A stretch of DNA of 38,612 bases from an uncultured Ectothiorhodospiraceae bacterium (GCA_947258695.1 CAMYJG010000033.1:1-38612), one strand, 5' to 3'. Positions 24,466 to 32,227 are shown, counted from the first letter of the stretch. The notes: a model not told the origin generated them from the letters alone. Translations and numbers: made by a program.

Positions 24466-27411
24466 TTAAATATTTACTTCTGTAATATCTTCGATTTGCA
24501 TCAACACCATGGGTTCAAGCTCCACCCCCTCGGCAAGGAATCGACCGCTTACTTTCATACATCGCTCACCAATATGTTCAAACTCATGTTTTACCTCAAA
24601 CTCATCAAAATTAGTATGTTGTGTAACTGATTCTTCAAGTTTATGGCGCAATTGTGGTATACCCCATTGCCCATTACCAAGACGGTATAATAAATTTCCC
24701 ACGGTCTCTTTCTCATCCACTTTAAATGTTGAGTAAAATACCTGGCTCGCAGAAACAACCCGTAAATCCTTATCTAATACCAGTAAAGGATAGCTAATTG
24801 CGGCGACAATGGCCTCAGCAAAATACTGGGCCCGTTGTGCAATATCGAGGCTTAACTTTATTTCATTAATATCAATAAAAGCAATCAATGCACCACTGAT
24901 TTTATTATCCAGTGTTTTATATGGTCGAATCTCTGCTCTGTACCAGTGACCTTGCTGATCCTGTATCTCAACTTCCTCATTTTTAATGGTATCGATAACT
25001 CTTAATAATATATGTTCAAGTTCCGGGACATTAATATTTGCTTTGATGTGAGAAATTAAACGTCCTTGATCAGCAGGTATAAGGTTTAATAACTTTTCCG
25101 CCTCGCTACTAAAACGACGAATGCGCAAATCTTCATTGACCATGACAATCGGTATCGATAACCCTGTTATTAAATTAGTCAAATCATTACTGAGTTGTTC
25201 AAGTTCATCATTACGACTTGCCAGCTCATCATTGACAGTCGCTAATTCTTCATTGGTCGATTGTAGTTCTTCTTTAGCTGTTTCAAGCTCCTCATTGGTA
25301 CTTTGTAGCTCTTCATTACTGGCCTGAATTTCCTCGTTTGCAGAGGTCAGTTCCTCGTTCGCCACTTCCTGTTGCTCAATAACGGTATGCATATATTCCT
25401 GGGTGGCATTAATTTCCTGTTGCAACCGTTTAATTTCTAATGCTTCTTCAGTCTCAGCCGCCTTGCCAGAAGCCGTTTTTTTCTTTTTAACGGCTTTAAC
25501 TTTTTTTGAATTTTCCTGGAACAACACCAGGAAATAGCGGTTCTGCTGCTCTGCTCCCATGATGGGTTCGACTTCGATCGAAATATTTCTGATAGCCTCG
25601 TTTGAACGTAATTGTAAATCATCCTTGCGTACACTGATGTTTTTATCTATTGCTTTATGAACCGCATTACGTAGTGCTACTTGCAAGCCATTGCGCGCCA
25701 TCTTTAACAAGTTCAGGCTTGCTTCACCTGCAGCCGGTTCCAGGAAAAGCCCGGTATGCCCACGGAACTGCATTACTTCAAGCTCTTCATTAATCACAAC
25801 ACCACAAGGACCAAATTTCTTCAATACAATACGATCAGCTTCGCGTTGAATATCAAGATTAGTCCAGTTATCCTGTGATTCTTCTTGATTTATATAACGA
25901 GGTATTTCTCCTGTATTATTTTTTGAGAAATCAGTTAAATTAAAATGCATCACTCCTGGAACTGATTTTTTTTCATAAAGCTTTATTTTTTTATCCGCCA
26001 GTCGGAATAAATCGGTATGACGACCAATGGTTTCTGAGCTACCTAATAAAAGAAAACCATTATTATTTAACGCATAATTAAAAATCGGCATGACTTTTTT
26101 CTGTAACACGGGGCTCAAATAAATTAAAAGATTCCGACAACTGATGAGATCTAACCTGGAAAACGGCGGGTCTTTAAATACATTTTGTTGCGCAAATATA
26201 CATACATCCCGTATATGCTTTGATATCTGGTAACCTTCGTCGACTTTGCTAAAAAACCGCTGTAAACGCTTGGCTGAAACCACTTCTGAAATTGTCGTTG
26301 GATAAATTCCACTGCGGGCTTTTTCAACAGCCTGTTCGTCAAGGTCGGTAGCAAAAAACTGAATTGCAGTGTTGGATGCCGTCTCTCCGAGAAATTCAAA
26401 CAAAGCGATGGCAATGGAATACACTTCCTCTCCGGTGGAGCATCCCGCTATCCAGATACGAATTGGCAATTCATCCGGACGATTTTTTACCATCGCCGGA
26501 AAAACGATCTCTTTTAGTACCTCAAAGACTTCCGGGTCACGGAAAAAACTCGTGACGTTAATCAATAAATCACGGAACAGCGCATCAACTTCTACGGGGC
26601 TTCCTTGTAAATAGCGGACATAGTCTTCTAATCGTTCTAACTTGTGCAACATGATACGCCGTTTTATACGACGTAAGATGGTACTTTGTTTATAATAAGT
26701 AAAATCATTCCCTGAAGCCTGTCGCAACAGCAGAAATATCTTGCGTAGGTTATCTTCTTCCCCGGGCAACGCTTTTTCAGATTTATTTTTTTCAATTTTC
26801 AGGTACGGGTGTTGTGCAATGCGCACCAGCTCGTGGGCAATTTTATGTGGTGGTAAAATAAAATCGACACAGCCGGCTGCAATAGCGCTGTGAGGCATAC
26901 TGGAATGAGCAGCCGTTTCATCCTGGGTAAAGGTAATACCGCCTTCGGCCTTAATTTCCATCAAACCCAGCACGCCATCAGAAGCACTGCCAGAAAGAAT
27001 AACGCCTATCGCACGGCTGGACTGTTCTTTTGCTAACGAACGCAAGAAAAAATCAATGGGTAAATGCTGACCCTTTTCTTCGGCTCGCGGTATAAGATGC
27101 AGAGTACCATGTAACATGCCAAGGTTAGTATTCGGCGGGATAACATAAAAATGATCAGGCTGGACAACCATACCGTCTTTGATTTCTTCAACGGGCATGC
27201 TGGTCTCTCTCGCCAGTAATTCGGTCAACATGCTTTCATGCGTCGGTGCTAAATGCTGCACAAACACAAAAGCCATGCCCGTATCGGTCGGCAGATGCTT
27301 TAGTAATGCGGTTACCGCCTCTAATCCACCGGCCGAGGCACCAATGCCGACCACCGGGAAGTTTATTTTAGCTTCAGTGGAGTCAGCTTTATCTTTGTCT
27401 AATTTAGCCAT
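24466..27411 (-). CDS. CheB methylesterase-CheR methyltransferase-PAS fusion protein
   Basis: 981 aa, soluble. Residues ~17-200 are CheB methylesterase without receiver: catalytic Ser in GIGASAGGLEA, His in VQHLAPTHES, Asp in LSGSASDGV. Residues ~220-490 are CheR: RRIKRRIMLHKL, and the SAM site IWIAGCSTGEEVYSIAIAL. Then a long coiled coil made of near-identical EELxSTNEEL heptads (~670-750) and two PAS domains (~755-975). Such hybrids act outside classical chemotaxis, often with sensor kinases, as here with the FixL-like protein in the same operon. It may adapt or modulate signalling by methylation. Confidence 0.93.
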   Translation of the reverse strand: MAKLDKDKADSTEAKINFPVVGIGASAGGLEAVTALLKHLPTDTGMAFVFVQHLAPTHESMLTELLARETSMPVEEIKDGMVVQPDHFYVIPPNTNLGMLHGTLHLIPRAEEKGQHLPIDFFLRSLAKEQSSRAIGVILSGSASDGVLGLMEIKAEGGITFTQDETAAHSSMPHSAIAAGCVDFILPPHKIAHELVRIAQHPYLKIEKNKSEKALPGEEDNLRKIFLLLRQASGNDFTYYKQSTILRRIKRRIMLHKLERLEDYVRYLQGSPVEVDALFRDLLINVTSFFRDPEVFEVLKEIVFPAMVKNRPDELPIRIWIAGCSTGEEVYSIAIALFEFLGETASNTAIQFFATDLDEQAVEKARSGIYPTTISEVVSAKRLQRFFSKVDEGYQISKHIRDVCIFAQQNVFKDPPFSRLDLISCRNLLIYLSPVLQKKVMPIFNYALNNNGFLLLGSSETIGRHTDLFRLADKKIKLYEKKSVPGVMHFNLTDFSKNNTGEIPRYINQEESQDNWTNLDIQREADRIVLKKFGPCGVVINEELEVMQFRGHTGLFLEPAAGEASLNLLKMARNGLQVALRNAVHKAIDKNISVRKDDLQLRSNEAIRNISIEVEPIMGAEQQNRYFLVLFQENSKKVKAVKKKKTASGKAAETEEALEIKRLQQEINATQEYMHTVIEQQEVANEELTSANEEIQASNEELQSTNEELETAKEELQSTNEELATVNDELASRNDELEQLSNDLTNLITGLSIPIVMVNEDLRIRRFSSEAEKLLNLIPADQGRLISHIKANINVPELEHILLRVIDTIKNEEVEIQDQQGHWYRAEIRPYKTLDNKISGALIAFIDINEIKLSLDIAQRAQYFAEAIVAAISYPLLVLDKDLRVVSASQVFYSTFKVDEKETVGNLLYRLGNGQWGIPQLRHKLEESVTQHTNFDEFEVKHEFEHIGERCMKVSGRFLAEGVELEPMVLMQIEDITEVNI

Positions 27412-27563
27412 TATTTCCTGTTCCTACGCAGGTTTTTGCGGTGTTGTTATTATTAAATTCATTTCAAACTCGGTTTAGTGGCTAACAGGTTACACAATAT
27501 CATACTTTGAATATGTCAAAATCCCGTACCTATGCATTTCATAAGCTGGAATAACGCATGTAG

Positions 27564-27577
27564 GTAGTATTACGTAT
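27564..27577 (+). promoter_or_regulatory. GTA-N4-TACGTAT box in the cheB-tusE intergenic region (site B)
   Basis: A full match in plus orientation, 150 bp before the CheB-CheR-PAS gene. Because TACGTA is palindromic it could serve either strand. No good -10 lies at the 20-22 nt spacing; the best on plus is TAGACA at 18 nt. The role is therefore less certain than for the other sites. Confidence 0.35.
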
Positions 27578-27742
27578 ATATGAAGTATAAAACAATAGAC
27601 AAGCAGGAAATGAGTGAATTATTAGCATTTAACATGCCGCTCAATAACATTTTAATTATGTGCTCCAGAAATATTCAGGCAAGTTGATTTTTTTAGACTA
27701 TCATTTTCTATACAAATAAACTAACTTCGATTGCTGAATTAT

Positions 27743-27770
27743 AAAAAAAACGGCCAGTAAAATGGCCGTT
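27743..27770 (-). terminator. Strong rho-independent terminator
   Basis: Stem AACGGCCA / TGGCCGTT (27770-27763 with 27756-27749, 8 bp), 6-nt loop, and T8 on the minus strand. It may end the pcm/DsrC-like transcript, or a separate small RNA started at site C. Confidence 0.9.
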
Positions 27771-27808
27771 AAAAATGCTCAAACTCTATGAATAAGAGTT
27801 AGAAGAGA
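27743..27808 (-). ncRNA. Candidate ~66-nt small RNA
   Basis: Minus-strand transcription from the TACGTA-box promoter (site C) would start near 27808 and end at the terminator tail at 27743. The RNA would contain the hairpin AACTCT/AGAGTT (27800-27795 with 27787-27782, loop 7) followed by the terminator hairpin, and no open frame. The alternative is that this is only the 3' untranslated end of the DsrC-like gene. Confidence 0.3.
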
Positions 27809-27814
27809 TAGTTA

Positions 27815-27855
27815 ATTTTACTAAATCATATCCAGAATAAAATACGTAATTTTAC
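27815..27855 (-). promoter_or_regulatory. TACGTA-box promoter downstream of the DsrC-like gene (site C)
   Basis: GTA-N4-TACGTAT on the minus strand at 27855-27842, with TAAAAT at 27820-27815, 21 nt downstream. No gene begins after it on this strand before the terminator at 27743. Confidence 0.45.
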
Positions 27856-27891
27856 CTAATGGGAAAATTCTTTTTTATTAATTAAACAACG

Positions 27892-28254
27892 TTATCCTTC
27901 TACATCATCAAGCGGTTTGGGTAAGCCTGCTAACTTACACAACTCCTGTACCGGTCCATGAGGAAACACTTTATAGAGATATTTTTCATATTCTTTTTCA
28001 TCATGAAAGTGTTCACCATGTTGTCGTCCCAATGTTGTTACCAACTTATGCATGGTAGGATGTACTTTGTTTAATTCGTAGTAATCTCTGAAATAATGTA
28101 TTAAGCCCCAATGTGTCTCTGTGAGTTTCACATGATCTTTTTCTGCTTGCTGTGCCGCCATTTCCTCGGCCACCGTTTCAGACCAATCATCACGATTTAA
28201 TAAGTAACCTTCTTCATCGGTTTGGATAGTCTTTTGTTCTACATGAATGTCCAT
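27892..28254 (-). CDS. DsrC/TusE-family protein lacking the penultimate Cys
   Basis: 120 aa, standard family length. TusE relays persulfide sulfur for tRNA thiolation; DsrC carries sulfur in dissimilatory sulfur metabolism. The fold signatures are clear: DEEGYLLNRDDWSE, HWGLIHYFRDYYELNKVHPTMHKLV, and KYLYKVFPHGPVQELCKLAGLPKP. The C-terminal arm normally ends PKPxxC(V/I), but here it is PKPLDDVEG. The penultimate Cys used for sulfur transfer in TusE and DsrC is thus missing, while the upstream arm Cys (ELCKLAG) remains. It follows pcm with a 2-nt gap. It is therefore more likely a regulatory paralog than a functional TusE. Confidence 0.88.
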   Translation of the reverse strand: MDIHVEQKTIQTDEEGYLLNRDDWSETVAEEMAAQQAEKDHVKLTETHWGLIHYFRDYYELNKVHPTMHKLVTTLGRQHGEHFHDEKEYEKYLYKVFPHGPVQELCKLAGLPKPLDDVEG

Positions 28255-28256
28255 TA

Positions 28257-28970
28257 TTAATACTCCGCATGATAATTATAATAAGTACCTTCACCAGTAC
28301 CTGATACTAATGGTGCGAATGTCACAGGAAGAATCGACTCTGTATTTAATATTCCTTTTTTATTTTTCGTTACTAATGATAACATCTGTTGTGAATTAGG
28401 GTTTCCCACTGGAAGTACCATATGTCCACCGGGTTTCAGTTGTTGTATGAGTCTTTGAGGTATGTGCGGTACTGCAGCTGAAACAATAATGGCATCAAAG
28501 GGGGATTTTTCTTCCCAACCAAAATAACCGTTACCACATTTAACGTAGACATTGCTAATGCCCATTTTTTTCAGATTATTTTTACTGTCTTTTGCCAACA
28601 CCGGTACCGTCTCCATGCTATAAACTTTATTTACTAACAACGAAAGAATGGCAGCTTGATAACCCGATCCGGTACCTATTTCTAATACAACTTTGTGTGG
28701 TGCCGTATTTACTAAATTTGTCATCAGTTCAACAATAAATGACGATGACATAGTTTGGCCGTATCCCAGGGGAATAGGGCCATTATCATAATCCTCTTTT
28801 TGGTAAGCCTCGGGGACAAATTCTTTTCTGTCAATTTTTTGAATCGCTCTTAATACCCGATCATTAACATCATCCATGCCTACATATACTGGATCGTATT
28901 TTTCTTCTGTTGTAACAGAGCCAGTCATGTTAAGTACATTGTATCCATTATTAATTTCCACAAAAAACAT
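28257..28970 (-). CDS. pcm: Protein-L-isoaspartate O-methyltransferase family protein
   Basis: Repairs isoaspartyl residues in aged proteins by SAM-dependent methylation. 237 aa from the ATG at 28970, with MTGSV at 28928 as an alternative start. PCMT signatures: the substrate loop IPLGYGQTMSSSFIVELMTNLV, motif I VVLEIGTGSGYQAAIL, and FDAIIVSAAVPHIPQRLIQQLKPGGHMVLPVG. The C-terminus is slightly longer than in E. coli Pcm (GTGEGTYYNYHAEY). It lies in a stress operon with the PilZ-like and DsrC-like genes. A TACGTAT box with a TATATT -10 also sits just before it. Confidence 0.9.
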   Translation of the reverse strand: MFFVEINNGYNVLNMTGSVTTEEKYDPVYVGMDDVNDRVLRAIQKIDRKEFVPEAYQKEDYDNGPIPLGYGQTMSSSFIVELMTNLVNTAPHKVVLEIGTGSGYQAAILSLLVNKVYSMETVPVLAKDSKNNLKKMGISNVYVKCGNGYFGWEEKSPFDAIIVSAAVPHIPQRLIQQLKPGGHMVLPVGNPNSQQMLSLVTKNKKGILNTESILPVTFAPLVSGTGEGTYYNYHAEY

Positions 28971-28972
28971 AA

Positions 28973-29006
28973 AATATATAACATCCTTATGTTTAATAAA
29001 TACGTA
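28973..29006 (-). promoter_or_regulatory. Half TACGTA box before pcm (site F)
   Basis: TACGTAT at 29006-29000 (minus), inside the 3' end of the PilZ-like gene, with TATATT at 28978-28973, 21 nt downstream. The GTA arm is absent. Transcription would start at about the first possible pcm ATG (28970). Weakest of the series. Confidence 0.3.
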
Positions 29007-29319
29007 TTGTCGTTGCTAAGGAATCAGCATTCGAGGTAAGCAGGTTCCTCCATTTAAAAACACTATCACTATCAAAGTTTTTTAATCTCAGTCCAGTACC
29101 AGTAAAATCGGTTTTATTAATAATCATCGATACACATTCCTCTTCAGCATCTTTGTATTTATGCTTGAAAAAACCAATATCAACATGAGTGCCTACTGGA
29201 TAACCAAGAAAAAGGTCTTCTAAATAAACCCCCATTAAACCAAGATGATCGGGTTTACAGATGGCAATGGGGCATTGCTTATGATATATAATTATTTTTT
29301 CGTGGCTGAAATTATTCAC
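28993..29319 (-). CDS. PilZ-like small protein
   Basis: 108 aa from a GTG at 29319, which has AAAGGAGG nine nt upstream; the TTG at 29328 is too close to that site. Mostly beta strand, with GVYLEDLFLGYPVGTHVDIGFF and CVSMIINKTDFTGTGLRLKNFD. The last segment resembles the D/NxSxxG motif of PilZ domains (here NKTDFTGTG), but the arginine motif RxxxR is not evident, so c-di-GMP binding is doubtful. It is the first gene of an operon with pcm and the DsrC-like gene. Confidence 0.6.
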   Translation of the reverse strand: MNNFSHEKIIIYHKQCPIAICKPDHLGLMGVYLEDLFLGYPVGTHVDIGFFKHKYKDAEEECVSMIINKTDFTGTGLRLKNFDSDSVFKWRNLLTSNADSLATTIRIY

Positions 29320-29353
29320 TCGATACAACCTCCTTTGTCTGAATATTATTTAC

Positions 29354-29386
29354 ACTATATTTTCTCATACCCCAGTTCTATACGTA
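29354..29386 (-). promoter_or_regulatory. TACGTA-box promoter of the PilZ-like/pcm/DsrC-like operon (site E)
   Basis: TACGTAT at 29386-29380 on minus and TATAGT at 29359-29354, 20 nt downstream; transcript start near 29347, 28 nt before the GTG. The GTA half is not conserved at this site. Confidence 0.4.
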
Positions 29387-29435
29387 GAACCCGCAATTAA
29401 AAAACATAAAATCTGCACGGGTAATTTAAGCCTGG

Positions 29436-29461
29436 AAAAAAAACCCGGAAAATTCCGGGTT
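29436..29461 (-). terminator. hsp20 terminator
   Basis: AACCCGGA pairs with TCCGGGTT (29461-29442 on minus) followed by T8. It is 24 bp after the hsp20 stop codon. Confidence 0.88.
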
Positions 29462-29485
29462 CGAATAAATCGGGCCAGCAAAATA

Positions 29486-29986
29486 TTAATCAACTTTGAT
29501 ATTGCGGCGATGAGACACTTCCATTTTTGGAATAGTTAGTTCCAGCATTCCATTTTCAAACTTGGCCTTTGCCTTATCTTCATCAACGTTTTCTGGCAAT
29601 GAAAGGGTTCTCATATACGATCCTTTGGATATTTCACAACGATAGTAGTCACCTTTCTCCTCTTTTTCTTCATGACTGGTTTTACCCGAAATAGTAACCG
29701 TATTTTTAGTCATTGATATGTCAATATCTTTCTTCTCTATGCCTGGCATCATGGCCTTCACAACAATCTCACCATCACGATTAATAACATCCACTTTAGG
29801 GATCTTGTTTTCAAATGATGTCGACATTTCATTCATTAATGGAAAGCTTGAACGGAATGGTCTCATCCAACCCCTTGGTGAAAAATCCTCAAACATTCTT
29901 TCCATTTCATCAAAAATATTCATACCACGAGATGACTGAATATCTGAAACATCAGAATCAGTTTGTTTTGCTAATAATTCTGCCAT
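29486..29986 (-). CDS. Hsp20/alpha-crystallin small heat-shock protein
   Basis: ATP-independent chaperone that holds unfolded proteins. 166 aa from the ATG at 29986 with AGGAG nine nt upstream; the frame continues to 30016 but the longer start lacks a ribosome site. N-terminal arm (SSRGMNIFDEMERMFEDFSPRGWMRPF) then the alpha-crystallin domain (~residues 62-158) with VVKAMMPGIEKKDIDISM, TVTISG and FENGMLELTIPK. Its promoter region carries a full GTA-N4-TACGTAT box. Confidence 0.95.
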   Translation of the reverse strand: MAELLAKQTDSDVSDIQSSRGMNIFDEMERMFEDFSPRGWMRPFRSSFPLMNEMSTSFENKIPKVDVINRDGEIVVKAMMPGIEKKDIDISMTKNTVTISGKTSHEEKEEKGDYYRCEISKGSYMRTLSLPENVDEDKAKAKFENGMLELTIPKMEVSHRRNIKVD

Positions 29987-30033
29987 TGTATTATTCTCCT
30001 TAAAGTTTAATTTCATTTAACTTATGCCAGGTA

Positions 30034-30074
30034 AATATATGGCTCCTGCAAGCAATTGTAATACGTAAAAGTAC
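30034..30074 (-). promoter_or_regulatory. TACGTA-box promoter of hsp20 (site D)
   Basis: GTA-N4-TACGTAT at 30074-30061 (minus) and TATATT at 30039-30034, 21 nt downstream. Start of transcription near 30027, about 40 nt before the ATG. No sigma-32 consensus (CTTGAAA ... CCCCATnT) was seen here. Confidence 0.5.
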
Positions 30075-30214
30075 TTATATTAAAAATCATACTTCCGGTA
30101 TGTAATACTGAATAAATAGTTATGAAAAATCCAAGGTAAAAAAGTATTGATAATTTCTATAGATGAATTTTAGTCGATAAAATTTTTTAATAATAATAAT
30201 CAGGAATATACACT

Positions 30215-30583
30215 ATGGCAGCCGCAAAAAAGAAAACCAGTCGCAAAAAAACGTCAGCCCAAAACAGGAAAAAAAAAGCTGAAGACAAACGCAAGGCGTT
30301 TACAGAAAAATTAAAGCAGGATCTCAGTGCAACACGCGAAGCACTGCGCGCAGCGAATAAAGCGGCACGTGAAGAAATTAAGCTTGCTAACGCTGCAGCT
30401 AAAGCAGAAATCGCGGTTCTCAAAGATGAACTTTCTGCAGTAAGGAAACGCGAACAAGAATTACTAAAACTTGGAGAGAAAAAAGCCAAAATGCTACTGG
30501 CAGCAGGTGAACGCTGGGAGAAAAAACAAATTTCCAGGATTCAGAAAACTTTCAAAAAGAAACGCCGTAAAGCATCAAGTTAA
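30215..30583 (+). CDS. Lys/Ala-rich coiled-coil protein (histone H1-like)
   Basis: 122 aa, strongly basic. N-terminal and C-terminal Lys/Arg clusters (AAAKKKTSRKKTSAQNRKKK and IQKTFKKKRRKASS) flank a long coiled-coil helix (ATREALRAANKAAREEIKLANAAAKAEIAVLKDEL). Similar AT-rich-genome proteins bind DNA or RNA non-specifically. AGGAA ten nt before the ATG. It is divergent from hsp20. A 7-bp hairpin TGATGAC/GTCATCA follows the stop (30592-30620) and may end its transcript. Function inferred from composition only. Confidence 0.75.
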   Translation: MAAAKKKTSRKKTSAQNRKKKAEDKRKAFTEKLKQDLSATREALRAANKAAREEIKLANAAAKAEIAVLKDELSAVRKREQELLKLGEKKAKMLLAAGERWEKKQISRIQKTFKKKRRKASS

Positions 30584-30737
30584 ACTTTGTTTGATGACGA
30601 ATTTTAGCATCTTGTCATCAGGCTTTATTATTTGCCGTATCGAAACCACTGACGATTATATGAATATTGAACTTTATTGTTACTATTACATCTAACCATT
30701 AATTATTGACATTGTTTTCAACAACCAGGTCAAACCT

Positions 30738-31301
30738 ATGTATAAATATAAAGATTTTATTCACTTAATCGTCATTAGTTGTCTCAGCTTTCTATTGATG
30801 AGTTGTGCTCCGCCAGCATACACAGTGCGATCTGATACAACTTCAGCACCACGATTACCATCGGTAACCCTTTATTTTTACCCAACCAAAGGTCAGTCAA
30901 AAGCCCAGCAGGACAGAGATCGTTATGAATGTTACCAATGGGCAAAAAAGCAAACTGGATATGACCCAAACCAGAAACAATTAGCACCGCATCAGCGTAT
31001 CGAAGTGCAATCGGCTACACCACCTGGTTCAGACACAGCCGCGGGGGCGATCACGGGGGCTGTTATTGGTTCAATGTTATCGCCTCGTCATGATCATGGT
31101 CATAGTATGGTATTCGGTGCAATTACAGGCGCCATGCTTGGTGCTGCTTCTGAGCAAGCTAAACATCAACAGGCCGAACAGATTCAGCGACACTATGATG
31201 CAAAAGATGCACAACGTTATGCACGACTGGAACGCCAGGCCAGTGATTATCGTCGTGCAATGTCAGCCTGTTTAGAAGGCCGTGGTTATACCGTTCGTTA
31301 A
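30738..31301 (+). CDS. Glycine-zipper lipoprotein
   Basis: 187 aa, with lipobox LLMSC (Cys23), so an acylated envelope protein. The central part AAGAITGAVIGSMLSP ... VFGAITGAMLGAAS is a glycine zipper likely to insert in the outer membrane. Around it are two pieces, YPTKGQSKAQQDRDRYECYQWAKKQTGYDP and YRRAMSACLEGRGYTVR, which match the uninterrupted C-terminal domain of the next gene's product. The pair thus looks like paralogs sharing a Cys domain. It is 32 bp before that gene. Confidence 0.82.
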   Translation: MYKYKDFIHLIVISCLSFLLMSCAPPAYTVRSDTTSAPRLPSVTLYFYPTKGQSKAQQDRDRYECYQWAKKQTGYDPNQKQLAPHQRIEVQSATPPGSDTAAGAITGAVIGSMLSPRHDHGHSMVFGAITGAMLGAASEQAKHQQAEQIQRHYDAKDAQRYARLERQASDYRRAMSACLEGRGYTVR

Positions 31302-31333
31302 ACTTCTGCCTTCCAGAAAAGAGAATCACAAAC

Positions 31334-32050
31334 ATGAATATATATCGATTGCTAAAACTGATAATCATGGTATTCCCTATGTTCGGACTGATCTCGGCGC
31401 CAGTCTTTGCTGACAGTTTTTTTGAAAATAATAATCGTGACCGATACGAGAAAAAATATAAAAAACACTACAAACAACGGATACCGAAAGGTTATCGCTA
31501 TGACCGACGTTACCGGCATGATCGTTATTACCCACCAAGAGGTTTTAGATTTCACACCTTGCCACGAAGACATTATCAAATACGATATCGTAGCGGACCT
31601 TATTTTTACAGCAACGGAATATGGTATCGGCGTACCGGGGCACATTTTGTTGTAACGATTCCACCGTTCGGTATCGTTGTACCTTTCCTTCCAAACTTCT
31701 ACACCACCCTATGGGTAAGAGGTGTCCCTTATTATTATGCTAACGATGTCTATTATGTCTGGCAGCCAGATCGGAATGGTTATGTTGTCACTAACCCACC
31801 ACAAGATATCAATGAAGAAGAAACGCGTCCCTTAGCTGAACAACTTTTTATTTACCCTAAACAGGGGCAGAGTGAAAAAAAACAGGCTGATGATCGTTTT
31901 GCTTGTCATCAGTGGAGCGCTGGCCAAACGGATTATGATCCCAGTAAACCAGCCGAAAATATAAAACAATCGGAATTGAGTATTAAATATGAAAATTATC
32001 AAAAGGCGATGAAAGCCTGTCTCGAAGGGCGGGGCTACAGTGTGCGATAA
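31334..32050 (+). CDS. DUF6515-like secreted protein with C-terminal Cys domain
   Basis: 238 aa with a signal peptide (cleavage near FADS, residue 27). Then a Tyr/Arg/His-rich linker (~30-70), a beta domain SGPYFYSNGIWYRRTGAHFVVTIPPFGIVVPFLP typical of DUF6515, and PYYYANDVYYVW. The final ~75 residues, YPKQGQSEKKQADDRFACHQWSAGQTDYDPSKP ... KAMKACLEGRGYSVR, are the domain shared with the preceding lipoprotein. Probably periplasmic or outer-membrane-associated; role unknown. It may be co-transcribed with the lipoprotein. Confidence 0.82.
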   Translation: MNIYRLLKLIIMVFPMFGLISAPVFADSFFENNNRDRYEKKYKKHYKQRIPKGYRYDRRYRHDRYYPPRGFRFHTLPRRHYQIRYRSGPYFYSNGIWYRRTGAHFVVTIPPFGIVVPFLPNFYTTLWVRGVPYYYANDVYYVWQPDRNGYVVTNPPQDINEEETRPLAEQLFIYPKQGQSEKKQADDRFACHQWSAGQTDYDPSKPAENIKQSELSIKYENYQKAMKACLEGRGYSVR

Positions 32051-32192
32051 CGCTGCTATTTTGCACAAGCCAAAAAAAGCGTGACGAAAATCGTCTAAAC
32101 TGGCCCCAAACTCCGTATCATAAGGTTTTGTTAACGTATTGATTTAAATTAATAAAGTTCAAAAAATAGAAAAATACTTTAATATTTTTCAC

Positions 32193-32221
32193 TTGATCAA
32201 TATGCTAAATGCATTTACGCT
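32193..32221 (+). promoter_or_regulatory. Promoter of the His-rich / czc operon
   Basis: TTGATC (32193-32198), 17-bp spacer, TACGCT (32216-32221). Transcription would start near 32228, the A of the His-rich gene's ATG, implying a leaderless mRNA. Confidence 0.55.
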
Positions 32222-32227
32222 TCGCCT

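Noticed and set aside
27610-27687. 25-aa plus-strand frame after TACGTA site B (MSELLAFNMPLNN...)
   Set aside because: The AGG is only two nt from the ATG, no good -10 is at the regulon spacing, and length is too small to judge.
30187-30489. 100-aa minus-strand frame, Ser/Ala-rich, opposite the Lys-rich gene
   Set aside because: Mirror of a low-complexity coding region; no ribosome site and hydrophobic composition arising from antisense Lys/Ala codons.
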